Positions 10,157-18,744 of a stretch of 57,351 nucleotides of DNA are shown one piece after another. This DNA is from Cumulibacter soli (GTDB taxonomy: Bacteria; Actinomycetota; Actinomycetes; Mycobacteriales; Antricoccaceae). Under the pieces are notes generated by a model that was given only the letters and a program-made list of their open reading frames with translations, was not told where the DNA came from and made no database searches. Location of the stretch: the NCBI RefSeq assembly GCF_004382795.1, contig NZ_SMSG01000011.1, positions 1 through 57,351 of the forward strand. Reading direction: 5' to 3'. Position 1 is the first letter of the stretch; every line of letters starts with the position of its first letter. A program made the translations under genes and the position numbers.

Positions 10157-11073
10157 CGGTCAGCCTCGCCTTCGAGGGTGGCAGAAAGGTTCACGTCATC
10201 CGTTTCTGTGGAGTCGACCTCGTCCTCCTCGGCACCGAGGTACGCGCGGATAACGGCTGGGTCGTTCTGGACTTCCGAGGGGACGCCGTCCGCGATGCGC
10301 TTGCCGAAGTCAAGGACCGTGATGTGGTCGGCGACGCCCATGACGAGGCTCATGTCGTGTTCCACGAGCATGATCGAGACGCCGATTTCGTCGCGGACGT
10401 CCTCGATGAGGTCGGCGAGTTCGGCGGTCTCCGAACTGTTCATACCCGCGGCGGGCTCGTCCAGCATCAGCAACTTCGGCTCGGTAGCCAACGCGCGCGC
10501 GATATCGACACGCTTCTGGTTGCCGTACGAGAGCACGCCGGCGGCATCATCGAGGTGGTCGGCAATGCCGAGGAACTCGCAGATTGCGGCGGCGCGTTCT
10601 TTATGTCGCCGCTCTTCCTTCATGGTCCACGGCAGCCGTAGCGCGGATGAGAAGAATCCGCCCTTCGTCAGGTGGTAGCGCCCGAGCATCACGTTGTCGA
10701 GCACCGTGGAGGTGGGCGACAGCGAGAGGTTTTGGAAGGCGCGCCCGATTCCGACGCCGGCGATCTTGCTCGGGTGCAACCCGGTAAGGGTGTGCTCGCC
10801 GAACTTCACGCTGCCGGTCTTGACCTTGTACACGCCGGTAATCGCGTTGAAGCAGGTCGACTTGCCGGCGCCGTTCGGGCCGATGAGCGCGTGAATGGTG
10901 CCTGGCTGGATGGTGAAACTGGCGTGATCGAGGGCGACGATACCGCCGAAGTGCACGCTGACGTCGTCGACCACCAGCGGCGGTACGCCGAGGGCCTTGG
11001 TGGCCTCGCGCGTTGCGCTGCTGATCGTCGGATCGAGCTGGCTCTGTGCTGACATGGGTTCTTTCTCGGTCAT
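10153..11073 (-). CDS. livG: Branched-chain amino-acid ABC transporter ATPase LivG
   Basis: An ATP-binding subunit of 306 residues. Walker A is GPNGAGKST and Walker B LLMLDEPAAGMN. The signature loop LSYGNQKRVDIARAL is the degenerate LivG form. The C-terminal extension after VEHDMSLVMGVADHITVLDFG is longer than usual, ending in an acidic Glu/Asp-rich tail. I chose ATG 11073 because it overlaps the livF stop as ATGA; a GTG at 11082 and an ATG at 11055 are alternatives. Confidence 0.93.
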   Translation of the reverse strand: MTEKEPMSAQSQLDPTISSATREATKALGVPPLVVDDVSVHFGGIVALDHASFTIQPGTIHALIGPNGAGKSTCFNAITGVYKVKTGSVKFGEHTLTGLHPSKIAGVGIGRAFQNLSLSPTSTVLDNVMLGRYHLTKGGFFSSALRLPWTMKEERRHKERAAAICEFLGIADHLDDAAGVLSYGNQKRVDIARALATEPKLLMLDEPAAGMNSSETAELADLIEDVRDEIGVSIMLVEHDMSLVMGVADHITVLDFGKRIADGVPSEVQNDPAVIRAYLGAEEDEVDSTETDDVNLSATLEGEADR

Positions 11074-11876
11074 CCGGCCCACACCCCGAGCTTGCGGCGA
11101 GGCGGCCGGTTCTTGATGCGCTGCTCGGCAGCTTCGGTCTCCTCGCTGCTGCCGTGCCCGCCCAGATACAGCTGCTGGACGTCTTCTGAATTAGCCAGGT
11201 CGGCAGACTTGCCCTGCAGCGCGAGGTGGCCGACCTCGAGTACGACGGCCCGGTGCGAGACGCGTAGCGCCATCGCCGCGTTCTGCTCCACGAGCAGGAT
11301 CGATGTGCCGTACTCCTCGTTGATCATCGTGACGATCTGTCCGATCCGGGTGATCAGCTGCGGGGCCAGACCCAGCGAGGGCTCATCGAGCAGCAGCACC
11401 TTGGGCTCGGTCATCATCGCGCGACCGATGGCGAGCATCTGCTGCTCACCGCCGGACAGCAGGCCAGCTGGCTGCTTGGAACGCTCCTGAAGGCGGGGGA
11501 ACAGCGAGTAGACCCGGTCGCGGGCCGTATCGCGGCGTTTTGGATTCGCGGTCAGACCGCCGGCTCGGAGGTTCTCGTCGACGCTCATGCGCCCGAAGAT
11601 CTGACGGCCCTCGGGGACCTGAATAACCTGGTGCTCGACGATACGGGCGGGATCCATGCGATCGATCCGTTGGCCGTCGAACGAGACGCTGCCCGAGGTG
11701 ATCGTGCCGCGGTGCAACTTCAGCGTCGCCGAGATAGCGCGCAGCAACGTTGACTTGCCAGCTCCGTTTCCGCCGAGAACACAGACCACCTCGCCCTCGG
11801 GCACGTCGAAACTCACGTTGCGCAGGGCCTGGACTGACCTGCCGTAGCGCACGGAGACGTCATTGATGCTTAGCAC
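11070..11876 (-). CDS. livF: Branched-chain amino-acid ABC transporter ATPase LivF
   Basis: The second ATP-binding subunit, 268 residues and first in the operon. It shows Walker A GGNGAGKST, signature LLSGGEQQMLAIGRAMM, Walker B VLLLDEPSLGLAP, and the LivF-type VEQNAAMALRVSHRAVVLEVG. The start is GTG at 11876, with GGGGGAGG a few bases upstream. The C-terminal tail (about 25 residues after YLGGHG) is basic and longer than in E. coli LivF. The order livF-livG-livH-livM is the reverse of the enteric order. Confidence 0.93.
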   Translation of the reverse strand: MLSINDVSVRYGRSVQALRNVSFDVPEGEVVCVLGGNGAGKSTLLRAISATLKLHRGTITSGSVSFDGQRIDRMDPARIVEHQVIQVPEGRQIFGRMSVDENLRAGGLTANPKRRDTARDRVYSLFPRLQERSKQPAGLLSGGEQQMLAIGRAMMTEPKVLLLDEPSLGLAPQLITRIGQIVTMINEEYGTSILLVEQNAAMALRVSHRAVVLEVGHLALQGKSADLANSEDVQQLYLGGHGSSEETEAAEQRIKNRPPRRKLGVWAG

Positions 11877-11941
11877 GGGCCTCCCCCGATTGGTTCCGAT
11901 CGCTTACCGCGCGACCGGGTAGGTGATGTTGTCGGATTAAC

Positions 11942-11989
11942 TGAGCCCCAGTGGAGGACTGGGGCTCAAAGAATAGTGGCTTACGCCAC
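11942..11989 (-). promoter_or_regulatory. Two consecutive hairpins in the livF leader
   Basis: Upstream of livF the minus strand can form GTGGC-GTAA-GCCAC (11989-11976) and then an 11-bp perfect stem TGAGCCCCAGT/ACTGGGGCTCA with a 5-base loop (11968-11942). A TTGACA-like box lies 5' of them (12026-12021), so both would be in the transcript. The second stem looks like a terminator without a U-tract. An attenuator, a processed 5' end, or chance are all possible. The rest of 11877-12208 holds no gene I can support. Confidence 0.4.
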
Positions 11990-12208
11990 CACCGCGTGAC
12001 CAGTATCCGGTCGACATCGCTGTCAAATTTCACCGTTCCGATATCTGAGCCGGGAACCACCCAGCACGCGGTGCGCATAGCGTACAGATCGATTCGTGCA
12101 GGGTCACCCGTGACGCCGAATGTCTCAAAATTTGGGACGAGTGACCACGGAGTACGGTCGCCCGGCCGGAGACGGTGTTGCGGATACGCGCCGCGATAAG
12201 GTAGCAAT

Positions 12209-12472
12209 ATGGGGTTGTACGTCGATCGCCCGATCTGGCCGTGGCGAGACAGAATGTGGGCGCATTTGATCGCCGACAGCACCTTCGATGAGTTACACAC
12301 CGCCGCCCGTGCGCTCAACATCCCGGAGCAGGCATTTGACGGGGACCACTACGACATCCCCGAGGATCGCTGGGAAGAGGTCGTGGCGTACGGTGCCGTG
12401 CCGGTCTCCTCCCGCGACATCGTTCGGCTGCTGCGGACCGCGGGGCTGCGGGCGCCCAAGCACCTGCGCTAG
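12209..12472 (+). CDS. DUF4031 domain-containing protein
   Basis: An 87-residue protein that is entirely one DUF4031 domain: YVDRPIWPWRDRMWAHLIAD at the start, then FDGDHYDIPEDRW and GAVPVSSRDIVRLLRTAGLR. The Trp, His and Asp positions are those conserved in the family. The function is not established. Its stop codon overlaps that of the convergent HD hydrolase in a shared CTAG. In other actinobacteria DUF4031 and this type of HD protein are often neighbours, as I recall, so a functional link is plausible. Confidence 0.85.
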   Translation: MGLYVDRPIWPWRDRMWAHLIADSTFDELHTAARALNIPEQAFDGDHYDIPEDRWEEVVAYGAVPVSSRDIVRLLRTAGLRAPKHLR

Positions 12473-13092
12473 TCGTCGCCGGGTGGCTCTGCCGCGTCGT
12501 ACACCGTGAGCTCGGCCGTCAGGTTCGTGCGCGCCGGATCTTCCAGATGGCGAAACGCTGGATGTTGAAACAGCCGCTCATGCTCGAGTAGATCGCGCAG
12601 GACGCTGCTGCGGCCTGCGCGGAAGTCGTCATCGCCGACGTGCGAATACTCGGCGCGTACTGCTTCGACGTACCGCAGGTAGATCGCGGGCGACTGGCCG
12701 AGAATCGCGAGGTCGGCGTCCAATAGCAGGGCAGCTTCGTCGTCGGGCGGGTCCGCGTGCTCCGCGGTGAGTAGAACGAGGTTGGCAACCCGGTCCGTGG
12801 CGTCCGCTTTGCCGAGTCTGGTGAGCGATTCGCGCGCGAGGTCGGCGCTGTCGGCTTCGTTGGTGGACGACGTGGGGTCGTAGATCGCATCGTGGTACCA
12901 CGCCGCCAGCATCGTGTGCGGGTGCGCATTTTGCGCCGCCAGTAACTCGAGCATGAGCAACAGATGTTCCAGATTGTGATACGCGCGATGCGGTTCGCTC
13001 CAGCGCTCGATCAGATCACTCCACTCTGCGCGCGCGAGTTCATCATCACCGGCGTACGGTGTCCAGAGGTCCAGCAGGCGTGTCGACTCCAT
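12469..13092 (-). CDS. HD-domain phosphohydrolase-like protein
   Basis: A 207-residue predicted metal-dependent HD-superfamily protein of the COG4339 type. Metal ligands are visible: YHNLEH (His39, His43), AAWYHDAIYD (His67-Asp68) and DADLAILG (Asp125, Asp127). It probably hydrolyses a phosphate ester or nucleotide, but the substrate is unknown. The gene is convergent with DUF4031 and shares the four bases CTAG for the two stop codons. Confidence 0.85.
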   Translation of the reverse strand: MESTRLLDLWTPYAGDDELARAEWSDLIERWSEPHRAYHNLEHLLLMLELLAAQNAHPHTMLAAWYHDAIYDPTSSTNEADSADLARESLTRLGKADATDRVANLVLLTAEHADPPDDEAALLLDADLAILGQSPAIYLRYVEAVRAEYSHVGDDDFRAGRSSVLRDLLEHERLFQHPAFRHLEDPARTNLTAELTVYDAAEPPGDD

Positions 13093-13172
13093 GCGACGAT
13101 GGTAGGCAGGGAATAGACGCCGCGTGGCTGGTGTTGAGTCGGTGAGGTAATCATGCGAGGGAGGCGAGAACG

Positions 13173-13244
13173 GTGACTTTCGAGTATGCGTTCAGCCGTC
13201 GTCACGTGGACCTACTGCGGGTGAGCAGCGCTCTCTGTTGCTAG
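13173..13244 (+). CDS. Cysteine-responsive leader peptide upstream of cysE
   Basis: A 23-codon reading frame starting GTG at 13173, with GGGAGG about 8 bases upstream. It ends FSRRHVDLLRVSSALCC followed by TAG. The pattern RRHVDLxRVxSALC is that of the short leader peptides found before sulfur-assimilation genes in actinobacteria, where stalling at the terminal Cys codons is thought to sense charged tRNA-Cys. Here the last two codons before the stop are TGT TGC. The frame ends 60 bases before cysE, the expected target. A self-complementary 12-mer (CGGACGCGTCCG, 13245-13256) follows at once and could take part in switching. Function is inferred from the motif and location. Confidence 0.85.
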   Translation: MTFEYAFSRRHVDLLRVSSALCC

Positions 13245-13304
13245 CGGACGCGTCCGGTTCTCGGGCGCAGACGAACTCAGATTCGCACCCAACAGAGGAC
13301 TGCC

Positions 13305-14156
13305 ATGACCCCCGTTTCCGACCATGAGGTGTGGGCGCAGATTCAGCGTGAAGCTGCTCGGGACGCCCACGAAGAGCCCGTTCTGCGCGCGCACCTGACC
13401 AAATTGATTCTGCGGCACGACTCGCTGCCCGCAGCGCTCGCGGCCGTGCTCGGCGCGAAACTCGCCGCCGCGTACGTATCGGCTGAACAGATCGCCGCGC
13501 TGACCCGCGAGGCGTTCGCTGATCCCGAACTCGAGCGTGCGCTCATCGCCGATCTTCAAGCGGTAGCCACTCGTGATCCGGCATGCCGCGGTTATAGTTC
13601 GCCGCTGCTGCACTTCAAGGGCTTTCAGGCGCTCCAGGCGTACCGCGTCGCGCATTCGCTGCTGCTGAGTGGACGTGAGTCACTTGCGTCCTACCTGCAG
13701 GGGCGCATTTCCGAAGTCTTCGCGGTCGACATCCACCCCGCGGCGCGGATCGGTAAGGGCATCATGTTCGACCACGCCACCAGCGTCGTCATCGGCGCGA
13801 CGGCCGTCGTCGACGACGACTTCTCCATGTTGCACGAGGTCACCCTCGGTGGCACGGGCAAGGAGGACGGCGATCGCCACCCGAAGATCGGGCGGGGCGT
13901 GATGATCGGCGCCGGCGCCAAGGTGCTCGGCAACATCAAGGTCGGCGATGGTGCCAAGATCGGTGCGGGCAGTGTCGTACTGGATCCGGTTCCGCCGCAC
14001 GTCACGGTTGCCGGTATCCCGGCCAAGCCGGTCAGCTTCCCGGCGCACTCGTTCCCGGCATTGGAGATGGACCAGTCCTTCGATGGCGAGCGTGACCTGG
14101 TTGACTCGCTGGCCCGGTGGGAGAGCGAAGCCGAATCCGAGTCCGAACGCGCTTGA
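13305..14156 (+). CDS. cysE: Serine O-acetyltransferase
   Basis: A 283-residue enzyme that makes O-acetylserine from serine and acetyl-CoA, the first step of cysteine synthesis. The N-terminal helical domain (about 1-140, VWAQIQREAARDAHEEPVLR) makes it the long form, like enteric CysE. The left-handed beta-helix follows with GYSSPLLHFKGFQALQAYRVAH, DIHPAARIGKGIMFDHATSVVIG and HEVTLGGTGKEDGDRHPKIG. The catalytic Asp/His pairs are within these. The C terminus is an acidic Glu/Ser tail rather than the usual Ile end that docks into CysK. No cysK is adjacent. Confidence 0.93.
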   Translation: MTPVSDHEVWAQIQREAARDAHEEPVLRAHLTKLILRHDSLPAALAAVLGAKLAAAYVSAEQIAALTREAFADPELERALIADLQAVATRDPACRGYSSPLLHFKGFQALQAYRVAHSLLLSGRESLASYLQGRISEVFAVDIHPAARIGKGIMFDHATSVVIGATAVVDDDFSMLHEVTLGGTGKEDGDRHPKIGRGVMIGAGAKVLGNIKVGDGAKIGAGSVVLDPVPPHVTVAGIPAKPVSFPAHSFPALEMDQSFDGERDLVDSLARWESEAESESERA

Positions 14157-14295
14157 ATTAGTCCCCGCGCGGTCGTCGAGCGCATCTCAATCGGTCATCG
14201 CCCGAGGGAGCACGGTGGGCGACTGCGCGGGTCGCGACTGTCGGTGAACCACCTTGCTGCCTTGTGCGGCGTTCGGTTGGTCGATGACGGGCCTG

Positions 14296-16020
14296 TTAAT
14301 CGTCGTCGCGATCGAGCTCGGCTGACAGATCGGCGGCGAGATCTGCGTCAAAATCGCTGTTCGCCAACGGTAGCGGTCCGGCGATCACGTCATCAGCGTC
14401 CACGATGGTGTACGCGTAACCCTGCTCGGCCAAGAACCGCTGGCGGTGCGCGGCGTAATCGGCGTCGATCGTGTCCCGGCTGATGACCGTGTAGAAATGG
14501 GCCTGTTTGCCGTCGGCCTTCGGCCGCAGGACTCGTCCCAGCCGCTGCGCTTCCTCCTGCCGAGATCCGAACGTTCCGGAGATCTGAATCGCGACCGACG
14601 CCTCTGGCAGATCGATGGAGAAGTTCGCGACCTTGCTGACCACCAGGACTCGTAACTCGCCGGTGCGGAATTGGTCGAATAGCCTCTCGCGTTCCTTGTT
14701 CGGTGTTTTGCCCTGGATGATGGGTACGCCGCCGAGGTGTTCGGCGACTTCGTCGAGTTGGTCCAGGTAGGCACCGATAACCAGTGTCTGCTCTTCGGCG
14801 TGCTTTTCTACCAGTTTCTTGACCACCGGGAGTTTGGTGCGCGCGGTCGCCGCCAGTCGATACTTCTCCTCGGCTTCGGCAGTCGCGTACGCCATCCGCT
14901 CGGCGTCGGTGAGCGTCACTCGCACTTCTCCGCAAACGGCGGGTGCGATCCAGCCCTGCGCCTCGATGTCCTTCCACGGTGCGTCGTACCGCTTGGGCCC
15001 AATCAGGGAGAACACATCGCCCTCGCGGCCGTCCTCGCGCACGAGGGTCGCGGTGAGTCCGAGTCGTCGGCGTGACTGCAGATCAGCCGTGAGCCGGAAG
15101 ATCGGTGCGGGCAGCAAATGGACCTCGTCGTACACCACGAGTCCCCAGTCGCGCGAGTCGAACAGATCCAAGTGCATGTACTGGCCTTTGCGGCGCGTGG
15201 TCATGATCTGATACGTCGCAATCGTCACCGGCCGGATCTCGCGCTTCTCGCCGGAGTACTCACCGATCTCTTCTTCGGTCAGTGAGGTGCGTTCGATGAG
15301 CTCTCGTTTCCATTGCCGCCCGGCGACGGTGTTGGTGACCAGGATGAGCGTCGTTGCCTTCGCTTGAGCCATCGCTGCGGCACCGACCATCGTCTTGCCA
15401 GCGCCGCAGGGGAGTACGACGACTCCCGAGCCGCCGGCCCAGAAGCCATCGACTGCCTGCTGTTGGTAATCGCGCAGCGACCAGTCGTCCTGCACGAGTT
15501 CGATCGGGTGTGCTTCGCCGTCGACGTACCCGGCGTGGTCCTCTGCGGGCCAACCGATCTTCAGCAGGGCTTGTTTGAGGCGGCCGCGCTCGGACGGATG
15601 TACCGAGACGATGTCCTCGTCGATCCGGGCGCCGATCATCGGCTGGATCTTCTTGTTGCGTAGCACCTCTTCGAGGACGGCGCGATCAGTCGTTTGTAGT
15701 ACCAGCCCGTGTGAGGGGTGCTTCTGCAATTGCAGCCGACCGTAGCGATCCATCGTCTCGGCGATGTCTACCAGCAGCGACTGCGGGACCGGGAATCGAG
15801 AGAAGCGAACCAGGGCGTCGACCACCCGCTCGGCGTCGTGACCGGCGGCTCGTGCGTTCCACAGGCCGAGCGGCGTCAGTCGGTAGGTGTGCACGTGTTC
15901 GGGAGAGCGTTCTAATTCGGCGAACGCAGCGATCTCCAATCGACACGCCTGCGCCTGCTCGTGGTCGATTTCCAGCAACAACGTCTTGTCGGACTGGACG
16001 ATCAGCGGTCCACCGGTCAT
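14296..16020 (-). CDS. XPB/Ssl2-like DNA helicase
   Basis: A 574-residue superfamily-2 DNA helicase of the bacterial XPB type. Helicase motifs in order: DWSLRDYQQQAV; Walker A LPCGAGKT; Walker B VVYDEVHLLP (DEVH); TATLVREDGRE with the RED motif characteristic of XPB; and motif VI QEEAQRLGRVLRPK. The N-terminal 200 residues (MTGGPLIVQSDKTLLLEIDH...) match the actinobacterial family. The ATG at 16020 has GAGAGGA upstream and fits homologues; 16 further codons upstream are open but lack support. It is homologous to M. tuberculosis Rv0861c. The cellular role in bacteria is unclear, presumably DNA repair. Confidence 0.93.
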   Translation of the reverse strand: MTGGPLIVQSDKTLLLEIDHEQAQACRLEIAAFAELERSPEHVHTYRLTPLGLWNARAAGHDAERVVDALVRFSRFPVPQSLLVDIAETMDRYGRLQLQKHPSHGLVLQTTDRAVLEEVLRNKKIQPMIGARIDEDIVSVHPSERGRLKQALLKIGWPAEDHAGYVDGEAHPIELVQDDWSLRDYQQQAVDGFWAGGSGVVVLPCGAGKTMVGAAAMAQAKATTLILVTNTVAGRQWKRELIERTSLTEEEIGEYSGEKREIRPVTIATYQIMTTRRKGQYMHLDLFDSRDWGLVVYDEVHLLPAPIFRLTADLQSRRRLGLTATLVREDGREGDVFSLIGPKRYDAPWKDIEAQGWIAPAVCGEVRVTLTDAERMAYATAEAEEKYRLAATARTKLPVVKKLVEKHAEEQTLVIGAYLDQLDEVAEHLGGVPIIQGKTPNKERERLFDQFRTGELRVLVVSKVANFSIDLPEASVAIQISGTFGSRQEEAQRLGRVLRPKADGKQAHFYTVISRDTIDADYAAHRQRFLAEQGYAYTIVDADDVIAGPLPLANSDFDADLAADLSAELDRDDD

Positions 16021-16113
16021 CGGCGCATCCTCTCGGGTCGGGCTGCAATCCACCAGGATAATCCGCATTCGGCGCGGGCGCCGCCGGAGCCAAACTCGGG
16101 GCAGGCGACAAAT

Positions 16114-16149
16114 TACTACGGCGTGTAGTATCTACTACCGACCGTAGTA
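16114..16149 (+). promoter_or_regulatory. Tandem BlaI-like operators before cydA
   Basis: Two copies of TACTAC-N5-GTAGTA lie head to tail at 16114-16130 and 16133-16149, with centres 19 bases apart. Both arms are perfect in both copies. The pattern resembles the TACTAC/GTAGTA-type palindromes bound by BlaI/MecI-family repressors. TAGTAT at 16126-16131 could be the -10 box, so a bound repressor would cover the promoter. The second copy ends 27 bases before the cydA ATG. A BlaI-family gene is in the same operon. Confidence 0.8.
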
Positions 16150-16176
16150 AGCAGGCTTGTCTTACCGGGAGTTCGC

Positions 16177-17682
16177 ATGGACGCGACCGACCTCGCGCGT
16201 TGGCAGTTCGCCATCACCACCGTCTATCACTTCTTATTCGTGCCGGTGACGATCGGCCTGTCGGCGATCGTGGCCTACTACCACGCTCGGTGGGTGCGTA
16301 AACGGGACGAGGACGCGCTACGACTCTCGAAGTTCTTCGGCAAACTCTTCACGATCAACTTCGCGCTCGGCCTCGTTACCGGCATCGTCCAGGAGTTCCA
16401 GTTCGGAATGAACTGGTCGGACTACAGCCGATTCGTTGGCGACGTGTTTGGCGCGCCGCTGGCGCTCGAGGCGTTGCTCGCATTCTTCCTCGAATCCACC
16501 TTCCTTGGCCTGTGGATCTTTGGGTGGGGACGTATCCCGGAGCGCCTGCATGCCGCTTGCATGTGGATTGTGCATATCGGCACTCTCTTGTCGGCGTACT
16601 TCATCTTGTCGGCCAACTCATTCATGCAGAATCCCGTCGGCTATCGGCTGAATGAGACCACCCGTCGCGCCGAGATGACCGACTTCGTGGCGATACTGAC
16701 CAACAAGGTTCAGCTCGTCACCTTCCCGCACGTCGCGTTCGCGTCGTACATGGTCGGTGGTGCCGTCGTCATGGGCGTTGGGCTGTGGAAAGCGAGGCGG
16801 GGAATCCTCGACGCGGCGCAGAATCCCGAGTCCACAGGACAAGACTCACGCGCGGATTCCAGCGTCGAGAACGCATCGCTGGCGGATGTCCCGATCTACC
16901 GACGCGCGGCACGCACCGGTGCGCTGGTCTGCCTGGTCGCCAGTGTCGGCATCATCGTCACTGGAGACATCCAGGGCAAAATTATGACTGACGTCCAGCC
17001 AATGAAGATGGCTGCGGCCGAGGCACACTACGAAACCTCGACGACCGCGCCGTTCTCGGTATTCTCCACCGGTGACCTCAACGGCGAGAACGCCGTGCAT
17101 TGGATTCAGGTTCACGGACTACTGAGCTACCTGGGCAAGGGCGACTGGAACGCCGAGATCGAAGGTATATATGACCTTCGCGAGCAGTACATTGAGCAGT
17201 ACGGCGGAGATCCGGACTCGCGCACCTACGATGCGACGTACACGCCGAACATCCCGATGTCCTACTGGTCGTTCCGACTGATGATGGGCCTGGGGTTCGC
17301 CACGACCGCCGCCTCGGCGCTGGTGTTGTGGGTGACGCGAAAAGGTGCCCTACCCCCGACTGGCCGAATGATCGGCGCGATCGCTGTACTGACGCCGTTC
17401 GCGCCAATATTCGCTAATAGCTTCGGGTGGATCTTCACCGAGATGGGGCGTCAGCCGTGGGTGGTCTACGGCGTGTTCACCACGCAATCGGGTGTATCGC
17501 CGGGAACGACCGCCACCGAGGTGCTCATCTCGATGGGCGTCTACACCGTGCTCTACGCCGTCCTCGCCGCCATCGAACTGAAACTGTTCCGGGATTACGT
17601 ACGCAAGGGCCTCGAGCCGTTTACCGAACCGGCGAAACCCAACGACGCGGACGACGACGCCCCGCTCGCGTTCGCCTACTGA
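16177..17682 (+). CDS. cydA: Cytochrome bd ubiquinol oxidase subunit I
   Basis: A 501-residue heme-bearing subunit of the bd-type terminal oxidase, which reduces oxygen with high affinity using quinol. The N-terminal RWQFAITTVYHFLFVPVTIG contains the axial His18. HVAFASYMVGG carries a second heme ligand region, SYWSFRLMMGLG the Met ligand region, and GRQPWVVYGVF the conserved signature near the C terminus. The quinol loop is of the short type. CGGGAG at 16166-16171 is the ribosome site. First gene of cydABDC. Confidence 0.96.
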   Translation: MDATDLARWQFAITTVYHFLFVPVTIGLSAIVAYYHARWVRKRDEDALRLSKFFGKLFTINFALGLVTGIVQEFQFGMNWSDYSRFVGDVFGAPLALEALLAFFLESTFLGLWIFGWGRIPERLHAACMWIVHIGTLLSAYFILSANSFMQNPVGYRLNETTRRAEMTDFVAILTNKVQLVTFPHVAFASYMVGGAVVMGVGLWKARRGILDAAQNPESTGQDSRADSSVENASLADVPIYRRAARTGALVCLVASVGIIVTGDIQGKIMTDVQPMKMAAAEAHYETSTTAPFSVFSTGDLNGENAVHWIQVHGLLSYLGKGDWNAEIEGIYDLREQYIEQYGGDPDSRTYDATYTPNIPMSYWSFRLMMGLGFATTAASALVLWVTRKGALPPTGRMIGAIAVLTPFAPIFANSFGWIFTEMGRQPWVVYGVFTTQSGVSPGTTATEVLISMGVYTVLYAVLAAIELKLFRDYVRKGLEPFTEPAKPNDADDDAPLAFAY

Positions 17683-17709
17683 GCAACGCCCACTAGGAAA
17701 GGAATCCAG

Positions 17710-18744
17710 ATGGATCTCGTCACCGTGTGGTTCTTGATCATTGGCGTGCTGTGGACCGGTTATTTCGTTCTCGAAGGGTTCGACTTCGGCGTCGGCATGC
17801 TGCTTCCGGTGCTCGGTCGTGGACGCGATGAGCACGAGCGGAATCAGCGACGGCGAGTCCTGCTGAATACGATCGGTCCGGTCTGGGATGGCAACGAGGT
17901 GTGGTTGCTGACGGCTGCAGGTGCGATGTTTGCCGCGTTTCCGGAGTGGTACGCGACGCTGTTCAGCGGCTTCTATCTGCCATTGCTGCTCATTCTCGCC
18001 GCGCTGATCATCCGAAACGTGGGCATCGACTACCGGCACAAGCGAGACGGGGTGCGATGGCGCGCGCGATGGGACGCCGCGATCATTGTTGGGTCCTATG
18101 TGCCCGCCCTGCTGTGGGGTGTCGCGCTCACCAATATCGTCGCGGGGGTTCCCCTCGATGCGGACCACGAATACGTGGGCGGTCTGCTTACTCTGTTCAA
18201 CCCGTTGGCCCTGCTGGGCGGTGTTACGTTCGCGGTGGCGTTCGTCGCCCACGGTGCGCTGTTCGTGGCGCTGAAGACGACCGGGGAAATTCGTCATGAC
18301 GCTCGTCGGATCGCCAGTAAGTTCGGCCTCCTGGCACTCACGCTGGCCAGCTTCCTGCTCGTCTGGCTCGGCCTGCGCACTGGTACGACCGCCAGTTGGG
18401 TCCTGAGCGGCATCGTCGTCCTCGCGTTGATGGCCGGTATTTTCTACAACGCCCGCGGCCGTGAGGGTCGAGGATTCGCCAGCATGTTCGCGGCCATCGG
18501 TTTGGTTGTGGCGGCGTACTTCACGATGCTGTTTCCCGACGTCATGCCCAGCGCACCGAATCCGCAGTGGTCGCTCAGCGCGGCCGACGCAGCGAGTACG
18601 CCGTACACGCTGCAGATCATGACCTGGGTTGCGGTGGTCTTCGCGCCGGTCGTAGTGCTGTACCAATCGTGGACGTATTGGGTGTTTCGTAAACGGATCG
18701 GCACCCAGCACATCCCGGCTGCGACAGGACCGGTGGGAGAATGA
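17710..18744 (+). CDS. cydB: Cytochrome bd ubiquinol oxidase subunit II
   Basis: A 344-residue membrane subunit partnering CydA, with eight to nine hydrophobic segments. Family motifs are GYFVLEGFDFGVGMLLP near the N terminus (the start reads WTGYFVLEG), IGPVWDGNEVWLLTAAGAMFAAFP, and NPLALLGGVTFAVAFVAHG. It starts 27 bases after cydA with AGGAAAGGAAT upstream. Its TGA overlaps the cydD ATG. Confidence 0.96.
   Translation: MDLVTVWFLIIGVLWTGYFVLEGFDFGVGMLLPVLGRGRDEHERNQRRRVLLNTIGPVWDGNEVWLLTAAGAMFAAFPEWYATLFSGFYLPLLLILAALIIRNVGIDYRHKRDGVRWRARWDAAIIVGSYVPALLWGVALTNIVAGVPLDADHEYVGGLLTLFNPLALLGGVTFAVAFVAHGALFVALKTTGEIRHDARRIASKFGLLALTLASFLLVWLGLRTGTTASWVLSGIVVLALMAGIFYNARGREGRGFASMFAAIGLVVAAYFTMLFPDVMPSAPNPQWSLSAADAASTPYTLQIMTWVAVVFAPVVVLYQSWTYWVFRKRIGTQHIPAATGPVGE

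Noticed and set aside
11860-12321. A 153-codon frame over the liv leader containing TRWWRKPLFF
   Set aside because: The Trp-Trp looked like a leader peptide, but the frame is long, overlaps livF and DUF4031 on the opposite strand, and shows no ribosome site near the motif.
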